NCBI RefSeq assembly: GCF_024506395.1
Contig: NZ_JANIBO010000002.1
Span: 310,001 to 374,000 of the forward strand
From: Cetobacterium sp. NK01
GTDB taxonomy: Bacteria; Fusobacteriota; Fusobacteriia; Fusobacteriales; Fusobacteriaceae
Direction: 5' to 3'
Length of the DNA stretch: 64,000 bases
Shown here one piece after another: positions 1-8,037 of the stretch. A program made the translations under genes and the position numbers. The notes beneath the pieces were generated by a model that did not search any database, had not been told where the DNA came from, and saw nothing but the letters and a program-made list of their open reading frames with translations. Positions within the stretch are counted from its first letter, which is position 1. Every line of letters starts with the position of its first letter.

Positions 1-781
1 GATATTTGACACCTTTAATAACACCATCAATAATATCATCTATATAAGTGTAATCTCTATATGTTTCTCCATCTCCAAAAAATGGAATACTTTCATTTTT
101 AAGAATTTTATCAACAAATTTATGAATAGCTAAGTCTGGTCTTTGTCTTGGACCATAAACTGTAAAAAATCTAAATTGTAATGTATCTATATTATATAAT
201 TTAAAATACACATGACCCAGAACCTCACCAGATTTTTTTGTAGCAGCATAAGGAGATATCGCAAAATCAACAACATCAGTCTCTTTAAAAGGAACTATTT
301 TGTTATTACCGTAAACAGAGCTAGAAGATGCTTGAATAAACTTTTTTACTCCATATTTTTTAGAGCACTCTAAAAGATTTAAATATCCCCCTATATTAAC
401 TCTTTCATATTCAAGTGGATTTTCTAGAGATGGTCTAACTCCTGCTAATCCAGCAAGATTAATAACCATATCAATTTTATTTTCATTAAATATCTTATCT
501 AAACTTTCAAGATCCTTTAGATCACAATATTTTAAAGAATATACCGATGAATTTACTTTTTCTAAAAGAAATTCAATTTTTTTATTCTTTTCACCTTTTG
601 ATAAAATTTCATTAAGATATTCAATGCTATCTACACTTTCTAAAACATTCTTAATTTTTATGTCTTCAGAGTAAAACTCATGAAAATTATCAATTCCTAT
701 AACGCTATGCCCTAATTTTAATAAGTTTTCAACTAAATGTGATCCTATAAATCCTGCTACTCCTGTTACAACAATTTTCAT
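1..781 (-). CDS. NAD-dependent epimerase/dehydratase (UDP-glucuronate 4-epimerase-like), 3'-truncated by window edge
   Basis: The minus-strand frame starts with ATG at 781 and runs off the left edge, so the C-terminus is missing. The N-terminus reads MKIVVTGVAGFIGSHLVENL, which contains the Rossmann GxxGxxG NAD-binding motif. Further in are the catalytic SSSVYG and YAATK (YxxxK) motifs of extended short-chain dehydrogenases and a RFFTVYGPRQRPD segment typical of UDP-sugar 4-epimerases, especially UDP-glucuronate/UDP-galacturonate types. Its start overlaps the stop of the upstream LABN gene by one base (TAATG), so the two are translationally coupled. The likely role is supplying a nucleotide sugar for the neighbouring GT2/GT39 glycosyltransferases. 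The exact substrate cannot be read from sequence. Confidence 0.88.
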   Translation of the reverse strand, partial: MKIVVTGVAGFIGSHLVENLLKLGHSVIGIDNFHEFYSEDIKIKNVLESVDSIEYLNEILSKGEKNKKIEFLLEKVNSSVYSLKYCDLKDLESLDKIFNENKIDMVINLAGLAGVRPSLENPLEYERVNIGGYLNLLECSKKYGVKKFIQASSSSVYGNNKIVPFKETDVVDFAISPYAATKKSGEVLGHVYFKLYNIDTLQFRFFTVYGPRQRPDLAIHKFVDKILKNESIPFFGDGETYRDYTYIDDIIDGVIKGVKY

Positions 782-1059
782 TAACAATCAGCTCCTCTTT
801 TTTTTATTAAGTATATATTTCTTGAGTATATTAATACATTTGGGGCTTGTCCTAATATGAATACTGGATCCTTCTTATATATGGCATATATTAGTAAAAG
901 TACACTCCCTCCTAAACTAAAAGTCCAAAATGAAAATGGTATCACACTCTTTTTAGCTTTTTCGCTAGCTAACCATTGTATTATAAATCTCATAGAAAAA
1001 AGTCCCTGTCCAACGAATCCTATAATTAAAAAAATATTTAAATTTTCTAAATCTATCAT
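781..1059 (-). CDS. Small membrane protein of the lipid-A-disaccharide synthase N-terminal domain (LABN) family
   Basis: This 92-residue protein has three hydrophobic helices (about residues 8-24, 38-60 and 66-85) and the family motif FSMRFIIQWLASEKAKKSVIP near residues 21-41. LABN domains occur either fused to LpxB or free-standing beside GT2 enzymes that transfer sugars to lipid carriers. The gene lies 23 bases after the GT2 gene and overlaps the epimerase start by one base, so the three form one operon. The inferred role is a membrane partner in lipid-linked sugar transfer or flipping. Its biochemical function in this family is not established. Confidence 0.82.
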   Translation of the reverse strand: MIDLENLNIFLIIGFVGQGLFSMRFIIQWLASEKAKKSVIPFSFWTFSLGGSVLLLIYAIYKKDPVFILGQAPNVLIYSRNIYLIKKRGADC

Positions 1060-1082
1060 TATTTTTATTCCTCTTTTCTATT

Positions 1083-1784
1083 TTATTCTTCAATTTTCCA
1101 GTTAAGAATTCTATTTTTCATCCATCTAACAGCAAAAACATCTTTAAACGCTTTAATTCCCCTACCAAAAACTCTATATTTAGACTCTCCATGTAATCTA
1201 TCATAATGCCTTACTGGAACTTCGGTTACTTTATAACCCATATATTTAGCTAATGTTGGTAAAAATCTATGCATTCCATTAAAAAGTTTATATGATTTTA
1301 CTACTTCTTTTTTAAAAAGTTTTAAAGGGCACCCTGTATCTTGAATATTATCTCCTGTTACAAAATTTCTAAACCCATTTCCTACTTTAGAAGCTAATTT
1401 TCTTTTAAATCCATCTTCTCTCGTAGCTCTTCTTCCATTAACTACATCATACTCTGGAATATATTCTAATAGCTTATATACATCTTCAGGATCTGTTTGT
1501 AAATCACCATCCATCATTAAAATAAGATCTCCTTCTGCTTTCTGAAACCCCGCATCAATCGCTGCACTTTGTCCACTATTTTTAGCTAGATTATACACCT
1601 TTACATTTTTATTCTTATTCTTTAAATTATTTAAAATCTCATAACTACCATCATTACTTCCATCATTTATAAATATAATTTCGTAGCTTGCAAATCCTTT
1701 TTTAAAAGCTTCTTCAACTTTTTCCGCCATAGGTATTATATTATCTTTTTCATTATAAACTGGTATTACTGCTGATATCTCCAT
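1083..1784 (-). CDS. Family 2 glycosyltransferase, dolichyl-phosphate-mannose synthase/ArnC-like
   Basis: This 233-residue GT2 enzyme has the N-terminal beta strand ISAVIPVYNEKDNI, the IFINDGSNDGS nucleotide-binding segment at about 37-47 and the metal-binding MMDGDLQTDPED near residues 90-101 (DxD at 92-94). It lacks the C-terminal transmembrane pair of full ArnC, so it would be soluble or peripheral, perhaps anchored by the LABN protein encoded next. Family members transfer a sugar from a nucleotide donor to polyprenyl phosphate. The ArnT-like enzyme encoded divergently at 4037 would use such a lipid-linked sugar, which supports a common envelope-modification pathway. The transferred sugar is unknown. 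Confidence 0.87.
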   Translation of the reverse strand: MEISAVIPVYNEKDNIIPMAEKVEEAFKKGFASYEIIFINDGSNDGSYEILNNLKNKNKNVKVYNLAKNSGQSAAIDAGFQKAEGDLILMMDGDLQTDPEDVYKLLEYIPEYDVVNGRRATREDGFKRKLASKVGNGFRNFVTGDNIQDTGCPLKLFKKEVVKSYKLFNGMHRFLPTLAKYMGYKVTEVPVRHYDRLHGESKYRVFGRGIKAFKDVFAVRWMKNRILNWKIEE

Positions 1785-1913
1785 TGCTGCCTCCCTTATT
1801 TTTCTTTTATTATAATTTCAAAAAGTAAATTTTTAGTAAATTTTTCTTAAATAAAAGAAATTACTATATATTATATACTTTATAATTTTTAATTTAACAA
1901 GTTTTTAAAAATT

Positions 1914-1959
1914 TTTTTTACCATTTTTTTACTTTTTAGGTTTATAATGAGTCTATAAT
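1914..1959 (+). promoter_or_regulatory. Candidate promoter and tandem operator for the response-regulator operon
   Basis: Two TTTTTTAC copies lie at 1914-1921 and 1925-1932, an 11-base period as seen in OmpR/PhoB-family tandem sites. They are followed by two TATAAT hexamers at 1943-1948 and 1954-1959. The first gene of the operon encodes an OmpR-family regulator, so autoregulation is plausible. The region is very T-rich and the repeat could be chance. Confidence 0.35.
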
Positions 1960-1988
1960 ATATAAAGATTTGTATAAAAGGAGTGACA

Positions 1989-2666
1989 ATGCAAAAAAAG
2001 TATATACTTATTATAGAAGACGACCCAAAAATAAGAAGATATTTAGAGTTAGAACTTGTTCATGAGGGGTATAAAGTTGACCTTGCTGAAGATGGAAAAA
2101 AAGGATTAGAGCTTTTTAGAGAAAATAATTATTCTTTAATTCTTTTGGATTTAATGTTACCTCAAACAAGTGGTGAAGACGTTTGTAAATCTATTCGAAC
2201 AGAATCCAATATTCCTATTATTATTTTAACTGCTAAAGATGAGATTTTTAGTAAAATTACACTTTTGGATTTGGGCGCTGATGATTACATAACAAAACCA
2301 TTTGTTATAGATGAACTTCTAGCAAGAATGCGAGTTATTTTTAGAAATAAACAAGCTTTTGTAGATAAAAAAATTATAAAATTTGAGAATATTTCTCTTA
2401 ATTTAAATACTAAAGAGGTACTATTAGATTCTATCCCTGTTATATTAACTAAAACAGAATATAATTTGTTGCATTATTTGATGGTTAATAAAAATTTAGT
2501 TTTAACAAGAGAAAATATTTTAGAAAATGTTTGGGGTTATGATTATTTTGGAGATGGAAAAATAATTGATATGTATATTAAATCTCTTAGAAAAAAATTA
2601 GATCCAGATAGCAAGTATATTAAAACTATCCGTGGATTTGGTTACTCTTTAAAAAAGGAGGACTAA
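1989..2666 (+). CDS. OmpR/PhoB-family response regulator
   Basis: The receiver domain (about 1-120) has the acidic pocket IIEDDP (E10, D11, D12), the phosphoacceptor D54 in LILLDLMLPQ, the ILTAKD threonine strand and the DDYITKPF lysine. A winged-helix DNA-binding domain follows (about 130-225), ending IKTIRGFGYSL. I place the start at ATG 1989, six bases after AAAGGAG. A GTG six bases earlier lies inside the ribosome site. The histidine kinase follows after one base. Together they resemble a PmrAB/PhoPQ-type pair, and the third gene, an ArnT-like glycosyltransferase, suggests control of envelope glycan modification. The signal is unknown. Confidence 0.95.
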   Translation: MQKKYILIIEDDPKIRRYLELELVHEGYKVDLAEDGKKGLELFRENNYSLILLDLMLPQTSGEDVCKSIRTESNIPIIILTAKDEIFSKITLLDLGADDYITKPFVIDELLARMRVIFRNKQAFVDKKIIKFENISLNLNTKEVLLDSIPVILTKTEYNLLHYLMVNKNLVLTRENILENVWGYDYFGDGKIIDMYIKSLRKKLDPDSKYIKTIRGFGYSLKKED

Positions 2667-2667
2667 T

Positions 2668-4026
2668 TTGAAAACTCTTTCAGGTACACTAAAAAAAAGT
2701 TACTTTCAACTTATCTGTTTATTTACTATTGTCCTGACAATATCTCTTTCTATTACAGGAAAATATCTTATTAACTCTTCTAAGCACTCTTTAAGAAATG
2801 CTATGGGGTTTTTAAGATATGAAATTTTAGAAGAAGTAAGCTCTGAATCAATGGAAATTTTTACAGACGATTTAGTTAATAAACTTTTTAGAGTTGAAAA
2901 CCCATCTCTTGACGAACTTGAGATTACAATCAAATATAAAAATCATGTATATTCCGAAAATAAGCATAGGCCTCTTTTAGATGCTGCTATTGAGGATAAA
3001 GTTACCAATATCCATTGGTATGATTACATGGTTTTAAAAAATGAACTTATAAATAAAGATGGTGATATTTACACTGTTATTCTAGTTAAAAATTTGTATG
3101 AAGAAAAAAAGTTTTTTTTTGATATCATATATATTTTTTTAGCTGGGCTTACTATTTGTGTACTTATTTCCATTGTCGCTTTTAATAGGCTTTTAAAAAA
3201 AATAAAAAAACAACTTTCTTTATTAGAAAATTTAAACTCTAATATTACTTTAGAAAATTTAAAACTTATAAAGCCTATAAATTACTTTAAAGAATTTGAT
3301 AATATCTTAGATTCATACGAAGATATGTTATTAAGGCTTGATACACAAAATAAAAAGCAAATAGAATTTGTACATAATTCATCTCACGAACTTAAAACTC
3401 CACTATTTATAATAGGTGGATATATTGATATGATTAAACGATGGGGAAAAAAAGATCCTGAAATTTTCAATGAAGCTTTAAATTCTATTGAAGATGAGAC
3501 TAAAAATATGAACATTCTTATTGAAAAACTTTTATTTATTGCTAAAGAATCTGAAATCAAAACTGAAAAAGTCGAAACCGAATTATCTGAAATAATTATT
3601 GGATGCATATCTAATCTGAAACGTCAATATCCAAAATCTGATATTACTTTTATTCCTGAATATACTATTGTTAAGTCTGATGAAAGTTTAATAAAACTTC
3701 TTATTAAAAATCTTTTAGAAAACGCTATTAAATATGGAAAAAACAATCCAATCACTGTAACTTTATCAAGTGATGATAAAATTAATCAAGCTATTTTAAC
3801 TATTGAGGATCATGGAATTGGTATGACTACTAGCGAATTACATCATATTTACGATAGGTTTTTTAGAGCTAATAAATCTAGAAGCAAAGAGATTTATGGG
3901 CATGGTCTTGGAATGTCTATTGTTAAAAGAATCGTAACACTTTTAAATCTAGATATAAAGATTTCTAGTACACCGGATATTGGAACAACTGTAAAAATAT
4001 TTTTTAACCTACAAAATACATTTTAA
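2668..4026 (+). CDS. Membrane sensor histidine kinase
   Basis: This 452-residue kinase has an N-terminal membrane helix (about 10-32), a short extracytoplasmic sensor region, a second helix (about 150-172), a linker and a catalytic core. The phosphorylated His is H240 in SSHELKTPL. The ATPase domain shows an N box (NLLENAIKYGK), a G1 box (DHGIGM) and a G2 box (GHGLGMSIVKRI). Translation begins at TTG 2668 behind an AGGAGG site. The TTG follows the regulator stop by one base, so the pair is coupled. The sensor domain shows no family I recognise. Confidence 0.94.
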   Translation: MKTLSGTLKKSYFQLICLFTIVLTISLSITGKYLINSSKHSLRNAMGFLRYEILEEVSSESMEIFTDDLVNKLFRVENPSLDELEITIKYKNHVYSENKHRPLLDAAIEDKVTNIHWYDYMVLKNELINKDGDIYTVILVKNLYEEKKFFFDIIYIFLAGLTICVLISIVAFNRLLKKIKKQLSLLENLNSNITLENLKLIKPINYFKEFDNILDSYEDMLLRLDTQNKKQIEFVHNSSHELKTPLFIIGGYIDMIKRWGKKDPEIFNEALNSIEDETKNMNILIEKLLFIAKESEIKTEKVETELSEIIIGCISNLKRQYPKSDITFIPEYTIVKSDESLIKLLIKNLLENAIKYGKNNPITVTLSSDDKINQAILTIEDHGIGMTTSELHHIYDRFFRANKSRSKEIYGHGLGMSIVKRIVTLLNLDIKISSTPDIGTTVKIFFNLQNTF

Positions 4027-4036
4027 GGAGGAGTTT

Positions 4037-5590
4037 ATGTTTAAAGATAAAAAACTTTTATCAGTTTTAGGTTTAAGTTTTATTTCTTTTTTTAGCACCA
4101 TTTGGATTAGAAAAGCCGATTTAATGGAATCTAGAAATTTTATAACTGCTAGAGAAATTGTTTTTAATAATGAATGGTTTGTTACTACTTTAAATGGACA
4201 GTATAGATTTGAAAAACCACCTTTACCAACTTGGTTAACAGCCATAGTTATGAAGCTTTTTAATAATTTTTCTGATGAATGGATTTTAAGAATTCCAGTT
4301 GCTTTAGTTTCAGTTTTATTAATTTTTTTCATATATCGCTTTGTTCAAGAATTGACCATTAATAAAAATCTTCCATTCTTAGTAAGTTTTGTTGCTACAA
4401 CAACATTTATGCTTACAAAAGTGGGATCAGAAAATGCTTGGGATGCATACCCTTATATTTTTATGTTTGGTTCTATAACGTATCTTTTAAAAAGTTTAAA
4501 CTCTAAAAAAAACTGGGAGTTATTTATTGCATCACTATTATTAGCATCCTCTTTATTAAGCAAAGGTCCTGTGGCTATCTATGGAATGCTTCTTCCTTTT
4601 ATAATCTCTTACATTATAATTTATAAATTTGAAGTTATTAAAAATAATAAAGTAAGAATCGCTACATATTTATTTATTGGACTTATAATTGCTTCTATAT
4701 GGCCTTTAACTATGATATTAGAAAATAAAGAACTATTTTTTTCTGTTATGAATAAAGAAAAAAATACCTGGTCTAATAAACATGTAAAAAGTTTTTTCTT
4801 TTACTTAAATTACTTTTTGTTTATGGGAACTTGGATTTTTTTCTCACTTGTTAGTTTTTTTAAAAAATGGAAATTTAATGATAGTAGCGAAAATAAGTTA
4901 TTTAATCTAGGAATAATTTGGACTATTTTAACATTTTTATTACTTTCTTTTATAAAAATGAAAAAAGAACGATATGGTTTCCCAATGTATATAGTTTCTT
5001 CTATTCCTATTGGAATTATTTTAAATTATTACCTCAATAATAGTTGGGATGTCTTTAAGAAATCAGATAAAATTTTATTTTATGTACAATCTATTTTTAT
5101 TTCTATAGTATGCATTGGAAGTATTGGAGTTATTTTATGGAAAAAGCCTAATCTTTTTTATTTGATTACTCCATTTTTAGGAATTTTAATCTATCTTTTT
5201 AATGATAAATTAATTGATAAAAATAATTTTAAAAAAAGAGTTGTATATTTGAGCGGTTTTTTATTATTAGTTGTCAATTGTAATTTAACTTGGATTATTG
5301 AGAGAGATATCAGAGGTAAAAATAATAGTAAATTTTCTCCTCTTGAAACTTTGCAAAAAAATCAAAAAAAATTCCATATATACTCTAATGATTTTACAAT
5401 TGAAGATGTTTGGAGTGTTGGTCAAGATATTCATTTTCTTGAAGAAAATGAAATTCTTCCTGAAGATTTCTATATCCTTTCTAAAAATTCTAATTTAGAA
5501 AATAACTTTAATATAGAATATAAAGAAACTTATAACAGATTTAAGGATGATAACGATCTGATCTATATTTACAAAATTAATAATAAATAA
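4037..5590 (+). CDS. ArnT-like family 39 glycosyltransferase (polyprenyl-phosphate sugar: lipid transferase)
   Basis: This 517-residue polytopic membrane protein has about 11-12 predicted helices. The first periplasmic loop carries DLMESRNFITAREIV and EKPPLPTW, which match the acidic and KPPL motifs of GT39/GT83 enzymes such as ArnT and protein O-mannosyltransferases. These enzymes move a sugar from undecaprenyl phosphate to lipid A or another envelope acceptor on the periplasmic face. The gene sits ten bases after the kinase gene, with an AAGGAGG ribosome site, so the two-component system and its probable output are one transcript. A bidirectional terminator follows. A protein acceptor cannot be excluded. 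Confidence 0.88.
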   Translation: MFKDKKLLSVLGLSFISFFSTIWIRKADLMESRNFITAREIVFNNEWFVTTLNGQYRFEKPPLPTWLTAIVMKLFNNFSDEWILRIPVALVSVLLIFFIYRFVQELTINKNLPFLVSFVATTTFMLTKVGSENAWDAYPYIFMFGSITYLLKSLNSKKNWELFIASLLLASSLLSKGPVAIYGMLLPFIISYIIIYKFEVIKNNKVRIATYLFIGLIIASIWPLTMILENKELFFSVMNKEKNTWSNKHVKSFFFYLNYFLFMGTWIFFSLVSFFKKWKFNDSSENKLFNLGIIWTILTFLLLSFIKMKKERYGFPMYIVSSIPIGIILNYYLNNSWDVFKKSDKILFYVQSIFISIVCIGSIGVILWKKPNLFYLITPFLGILIYLFNDKLIDKNNFKKRVVYLSGFLLLVVNCNLTWIIERDIRGKNNSKFSPLETLQKNQKKFHIYSNDFTIEDVWSVGQDIHFLEENEILPEDFYILSKNSNLENNFNIEYKETYNRFKDDNDLIYIYKINNK

Positions 5591-5631
5591 AAAAATCAAG
5601 GAGATTAAGCTTTATAATCTCCTTGATTTTT
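5591..5631. terminator. Bidirectional Rho-independent terminator
   Basis: Inverted repeat AAAAATCAAGGAGATTA / TAATCTCCTTGATTTTT with A- and T-runs on either side. It lies between the convergent GT39 and methyltransferase genes. Confidence 0.9.
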
Positions 5632-6228
5632 TTATTTTTCAGCAATTATTAATTTTATAACATCACCAAACATAATATTTTTACTACTAACTTTTGAAAA
5701 CCCAGCTTCTTTAATTGTTTTTTCTGTCTCTCTTAAAAGAGATGTTCCCAAGATTAATTTTGTAAAAATATTAAAAAAAGCTAAAACGATATTAATCAAA
5801 AAATATTTACTTTTCATATGTTCTATAAAAACAGCTTTTCCTCCAACTTTTAATACTCTGTAAACTTCATTTATACCTTTTTTAGGATTAGGTATTGTGC
5901 AGAATACACAAGATGAAAAAATAGAATCAAAATCCTCATTTTTAAAGCTCATATTTTCTATATCCATTTCTAAAAGCTTTATATTTTTAAGATCTAAATT
6001 AATTGATTTTTCTTTAGCTAAATTTAACATTCCAATAGAAAAATCTATTCCTGTAAGATCTGAATCTTTTTTATAATATTTTAAGCATGCTCCACTTCCA
6101 ATTCCAATTTCTAAGATTTTTCCTGTTAACATCCCTACAGCCTCTTTTTTTATCCCATTCATTGGCATTTTTTCTTCAATTTTATCAAAAATTTTAGCAA
6201 TTCTACTGTATTTATCTTTTGTTTTCAT
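5632..6228 (-). CDS. Class I SAM-dependent methyltransferase
   Basis: This 198-residue protein has the SAM-binding motif I ILEIGIGSGACLKYY at about 40-54, followed by LTGIDFSIGML (motif II) and a FDSIFSSCVFCTIPNP segment (motif IV). This is the Methyltransf_11/UbiE-like layout, and it resembles bacterial phospholipid or small-molecule methyltransferases. The hydrophobic stretch at about 145-165 could touch the membrane. It is transcribed alone and converges on the GT39 gene. The substrate is unknown. Confidence 0.85.
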   Translation of the reverse strand: MKTKDKYSRIAKIFDKIEEKMPMNGIKKEAVGMLTGKILEIGIGSGACLKYYKKDSDLTGIDFSIGMLNLAKEKSINLDLKNIKLLEMDIENMSFKNEDFDSIFSSCVFCTIPNPKKGINEVYRVLKVGGKAVFIEHMKSKYFLINIVLAFFNIFTKLILGTSLLRETEKTIKEAGFSKVSSKNIMFGDVIKLIIAEK

Positions 6229-6318
6229 TTTCCTCTAACTCCTTTTTCCTTTTATAGTAAAAGGAATTTCTTTTCTCAATAGTATATATTATTTAAATAC
6301 TATGTGCAAGGAGGACAT

Positions 6319-7248
6319 ATGGAAAATCTTTTAAAAAGAAAATTACATCTTGGTATTGCCGCCTGTCAATTTGGAGCTAAAGTTAGATATAATGGTAAAG
6401 GTATTGATCTTACTCAATGTTTAGGTAGAGACCGAGGACAATTTATTTGGACTCCTGTTTGTCCTGAAATTATGAGTGGAATGGGAGTTCCTAGGCCAAG
6501 CATTAAACTTTCAGGAGGTAATGGCTTTGATTTTTGGGCTGGAAAAGCTAATATAAAAAATAAAGAAGGTGAAAACCGAAATGAAATGGTAAAAAAAGGG
6601 GCCATAGCTTGCTTTGAAACTCTAGAAAGAGCAAACATTGATGCCTATGTTTTTATGGAGGGAAGTCCATCTTGTGGAGTATATAGAACTAGTTTAAAAA
6701 ATCAACGTCTTGGAAATCCTCCTGGAGTTTTTGGTGCTCTGCTTTTAGAAAAAGGTATATTTTTAATAAGTTCAATAGATCTACAAAGTCCTATTCGTTG
6801 GTGGGACTGGAAAAGAAGACTTGTTGCCTTCGTTTGGATTAAAGAACAAAATGTTGATTCTAAAGAAGTTTTAAAAGATATTTGGGATAAGGTTAAATAT
6901 GTTTTATATGAATTACATGAAGAAGAGGCCCAAACATTGAGAGATCGAATACGAATTATTTTAAACTCTTCAGATCAACCTTCAAAAGAAATATATGACT
7001 TTATTAAAACATCTATTTTAAATCTACTTAGAAAACCTGCAGAATTAGAAAACATAAAAAAATGTTTATGGGCTAATTATGTTGATTTAAAACAAAAAGA
7101 AAATATTGAAGTAAAAGAAATTTTTGAACCTCATATTTTGAGAAATATGACCCATATAGCACAAGAACTATTAGGAATAGAGATCGAAGCAAGAAAGAAA
7201 AATATGTTATTTAGAAGTTCTCCTATTAATTATAAACCTGATAGATAA
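6319..7248 (+). CDS. DUF523 (TudS-like) protein with long C-terminal extension
   Basis: Residues 1-150 match the DUF523 family. Visible signatures are ACQFGAKVRYNGKG with an early Cys, PVCPEIMSGMGVPRP with a second Cys and EGSPSCGVYRT with a third. In TudS, a DUF523 thiouracil desulfidase, three such cysteines bind a [4Fe-4S] cluster; applying this here is inference. The usual family length is about 150 residues, whereas this protein has 309. The remaining half is predicted helical, contains a WWDWKRR patch and a His/Glu-rich end, and does not look like the DUF1722 partner domain. The start is ATG 6319 behind AAGGAGG; a GTG at 6304 lies upstream of that site. Confidence 0.75.
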   Translation: MENLLKRKLHLGIAACQFGAKVRYNGKGIDLTQCLGRDRGQFIWTPVCPEIMSGMGVPRPSIKLSGGNGFDFWAGKANIKNKEGENRNEMVKKGAIACFETLERANIDAYVFMEGSPSCGVYRTSLKNQRLGNPPGVFGALLLEKGIFLISSIDLQSPIRWWDWKRRLVAFVWIKEQNVDSKEVLKDIWDKVKYVLYELHEEEAQTLRDRIRIILNSSDQPSKEIYDFIKTSILNLLRKPAELENIKKCLWANYVDLKQKENIEVKEIFEPHILRNMTHIAQELLGIEIEARKKNMLFRSSPINYKPDR

Positions 7249-7256
7249 TTTTTTAC

Positions 7257-7301
7257 AAAAAAAGAGAAAAGACCGTGTCCACTCAGTCTTTTCTCTTTTT
7301 T
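7257..7301. terminator. Rho-independent terminator
   Basis: AAAAAAGAGAAAAGAC pairs with GTCTTTTCTCTTTTTT around a 12-base loop. The A/T runs on both sides let it serve the DUF523 gene and the convergent small gene. Confidence 0.9.
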
Positions 7302-7333
7302 CACTTTATTATCCACACTTTATCTAAAATAGT

Positions 7334-7576
7334 TTATCTCATTTTATTTATAACAAAATTAACATTTTTTCCACTCACATCTGCAAGTTCTTCTTCATCA
7401 ATAGGCATAACTTTTGAGACATTATTTTCATAATTAAATATCTCCTGTGTCTTAGTGATTACAGAATTTTTCAAAGAAAATTGGTTATTCTCAGTTTCCT
7501 TACTTTTTAAACCTCTTGCATATATATTCATTGCTAATAACAATCCTACTATAATATATACAATTTTCTTACTCAT
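7334..7576 (-). CDS. Small secreted protein of unknown function
   Basis: This 80-residue protein has an N-terminal signal peptide (KKIVYIIVGLLLAMNIYA, cleavage probably after ARG or YA). The mature part is polar, contains no Cys, and ends in DEEELADVSGKNVNFVINKM. The ELADVSG segment resembles the ELxxVxGG/Q motif found in double-glycine leaders and in some short secreted proteins of proteobacteria, but here it sits near the C-terminus. A good ribosome site (GGAGGCAG) precedes the ATG. The gene is isolated, with nothing recognisable between 7577 and 7734. I do not recognise the family. Confidence 0.6.
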   Translation of the reverse strand: MSKKIVYIIVGLLLAMNIYARGLKSKETENNQFSLKNSVITKTQEIFNYENNVSKVMPIDEEELADVSGKNVNFVINKMR

Positions 7577-7734
7577 TTTAATCTGCCTCCATATATTTCA
7601 TATAATGTAAATATACAGCTTTTCATATAAAATGTCAATGTTATTATATAAATATTGAATGATAAATGTATTGATAAAATAAATGATTCTTATATTTTAA
7701 ATTTATGTTTTGTTAAATCACATTTAATTTAATT

Positions 7735-8016
7735 TCAGTACTCTTTTACTATTTCTTCAACATCTTCATATTTAACTTTTCCCTTTAACAAAATCTCTTC
7801 CATTTTACCTTCTTTCAATTTATATGAGCTTTTACATGTACTACAAGTTATAATATGTTTCTTTTTCAATGTTATTATCGGTATAAAAAAAACTTCTAAA
7901 ACCTGTCTAAATGCATATAATTCCATTTTTTCAGAAAGACATCCTGTACATTCAAAATCAACACTTCGTAATCTCTCTTCTTTATTTTTTAATCCAAAAA
8001 TACCTATTAATATCAC
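7735..8016 (-). CDS. Zinc-ribbon protein, last gene of the cobalamin operon
   Basis: This 93-residue protein has two cysteine pairs, CTGC at about 23-26 and CSTC at about 58-61, that would form a zinc ribbon. They flank a moderately hydrophobic segment (VLEVFFIPIITL) that could lie on the membrane. It resembles short zinc-ribbon-15-type proteins of Firmicutes and Fusobacteria. It starts at GTG 8016 after an AAAGGGGGG site, only 21 bases after cbiJ, so it is probably cotranscribed. Nothing in the sequence ties it to B12 synthesis directly. Confidence 0.6.
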   Translation of the reverse strand: MILIGIFGLKNKEERLRSVDFECTGCLSEKMELYAFRQVLEVFFIPIITLKKKHIITCSTCKSSYKLKEGKMEEILLKGKVKYEDVEEIVKEY

Positions 8017-8037
8017 TTTATTTCCCCCCTTTAATAT

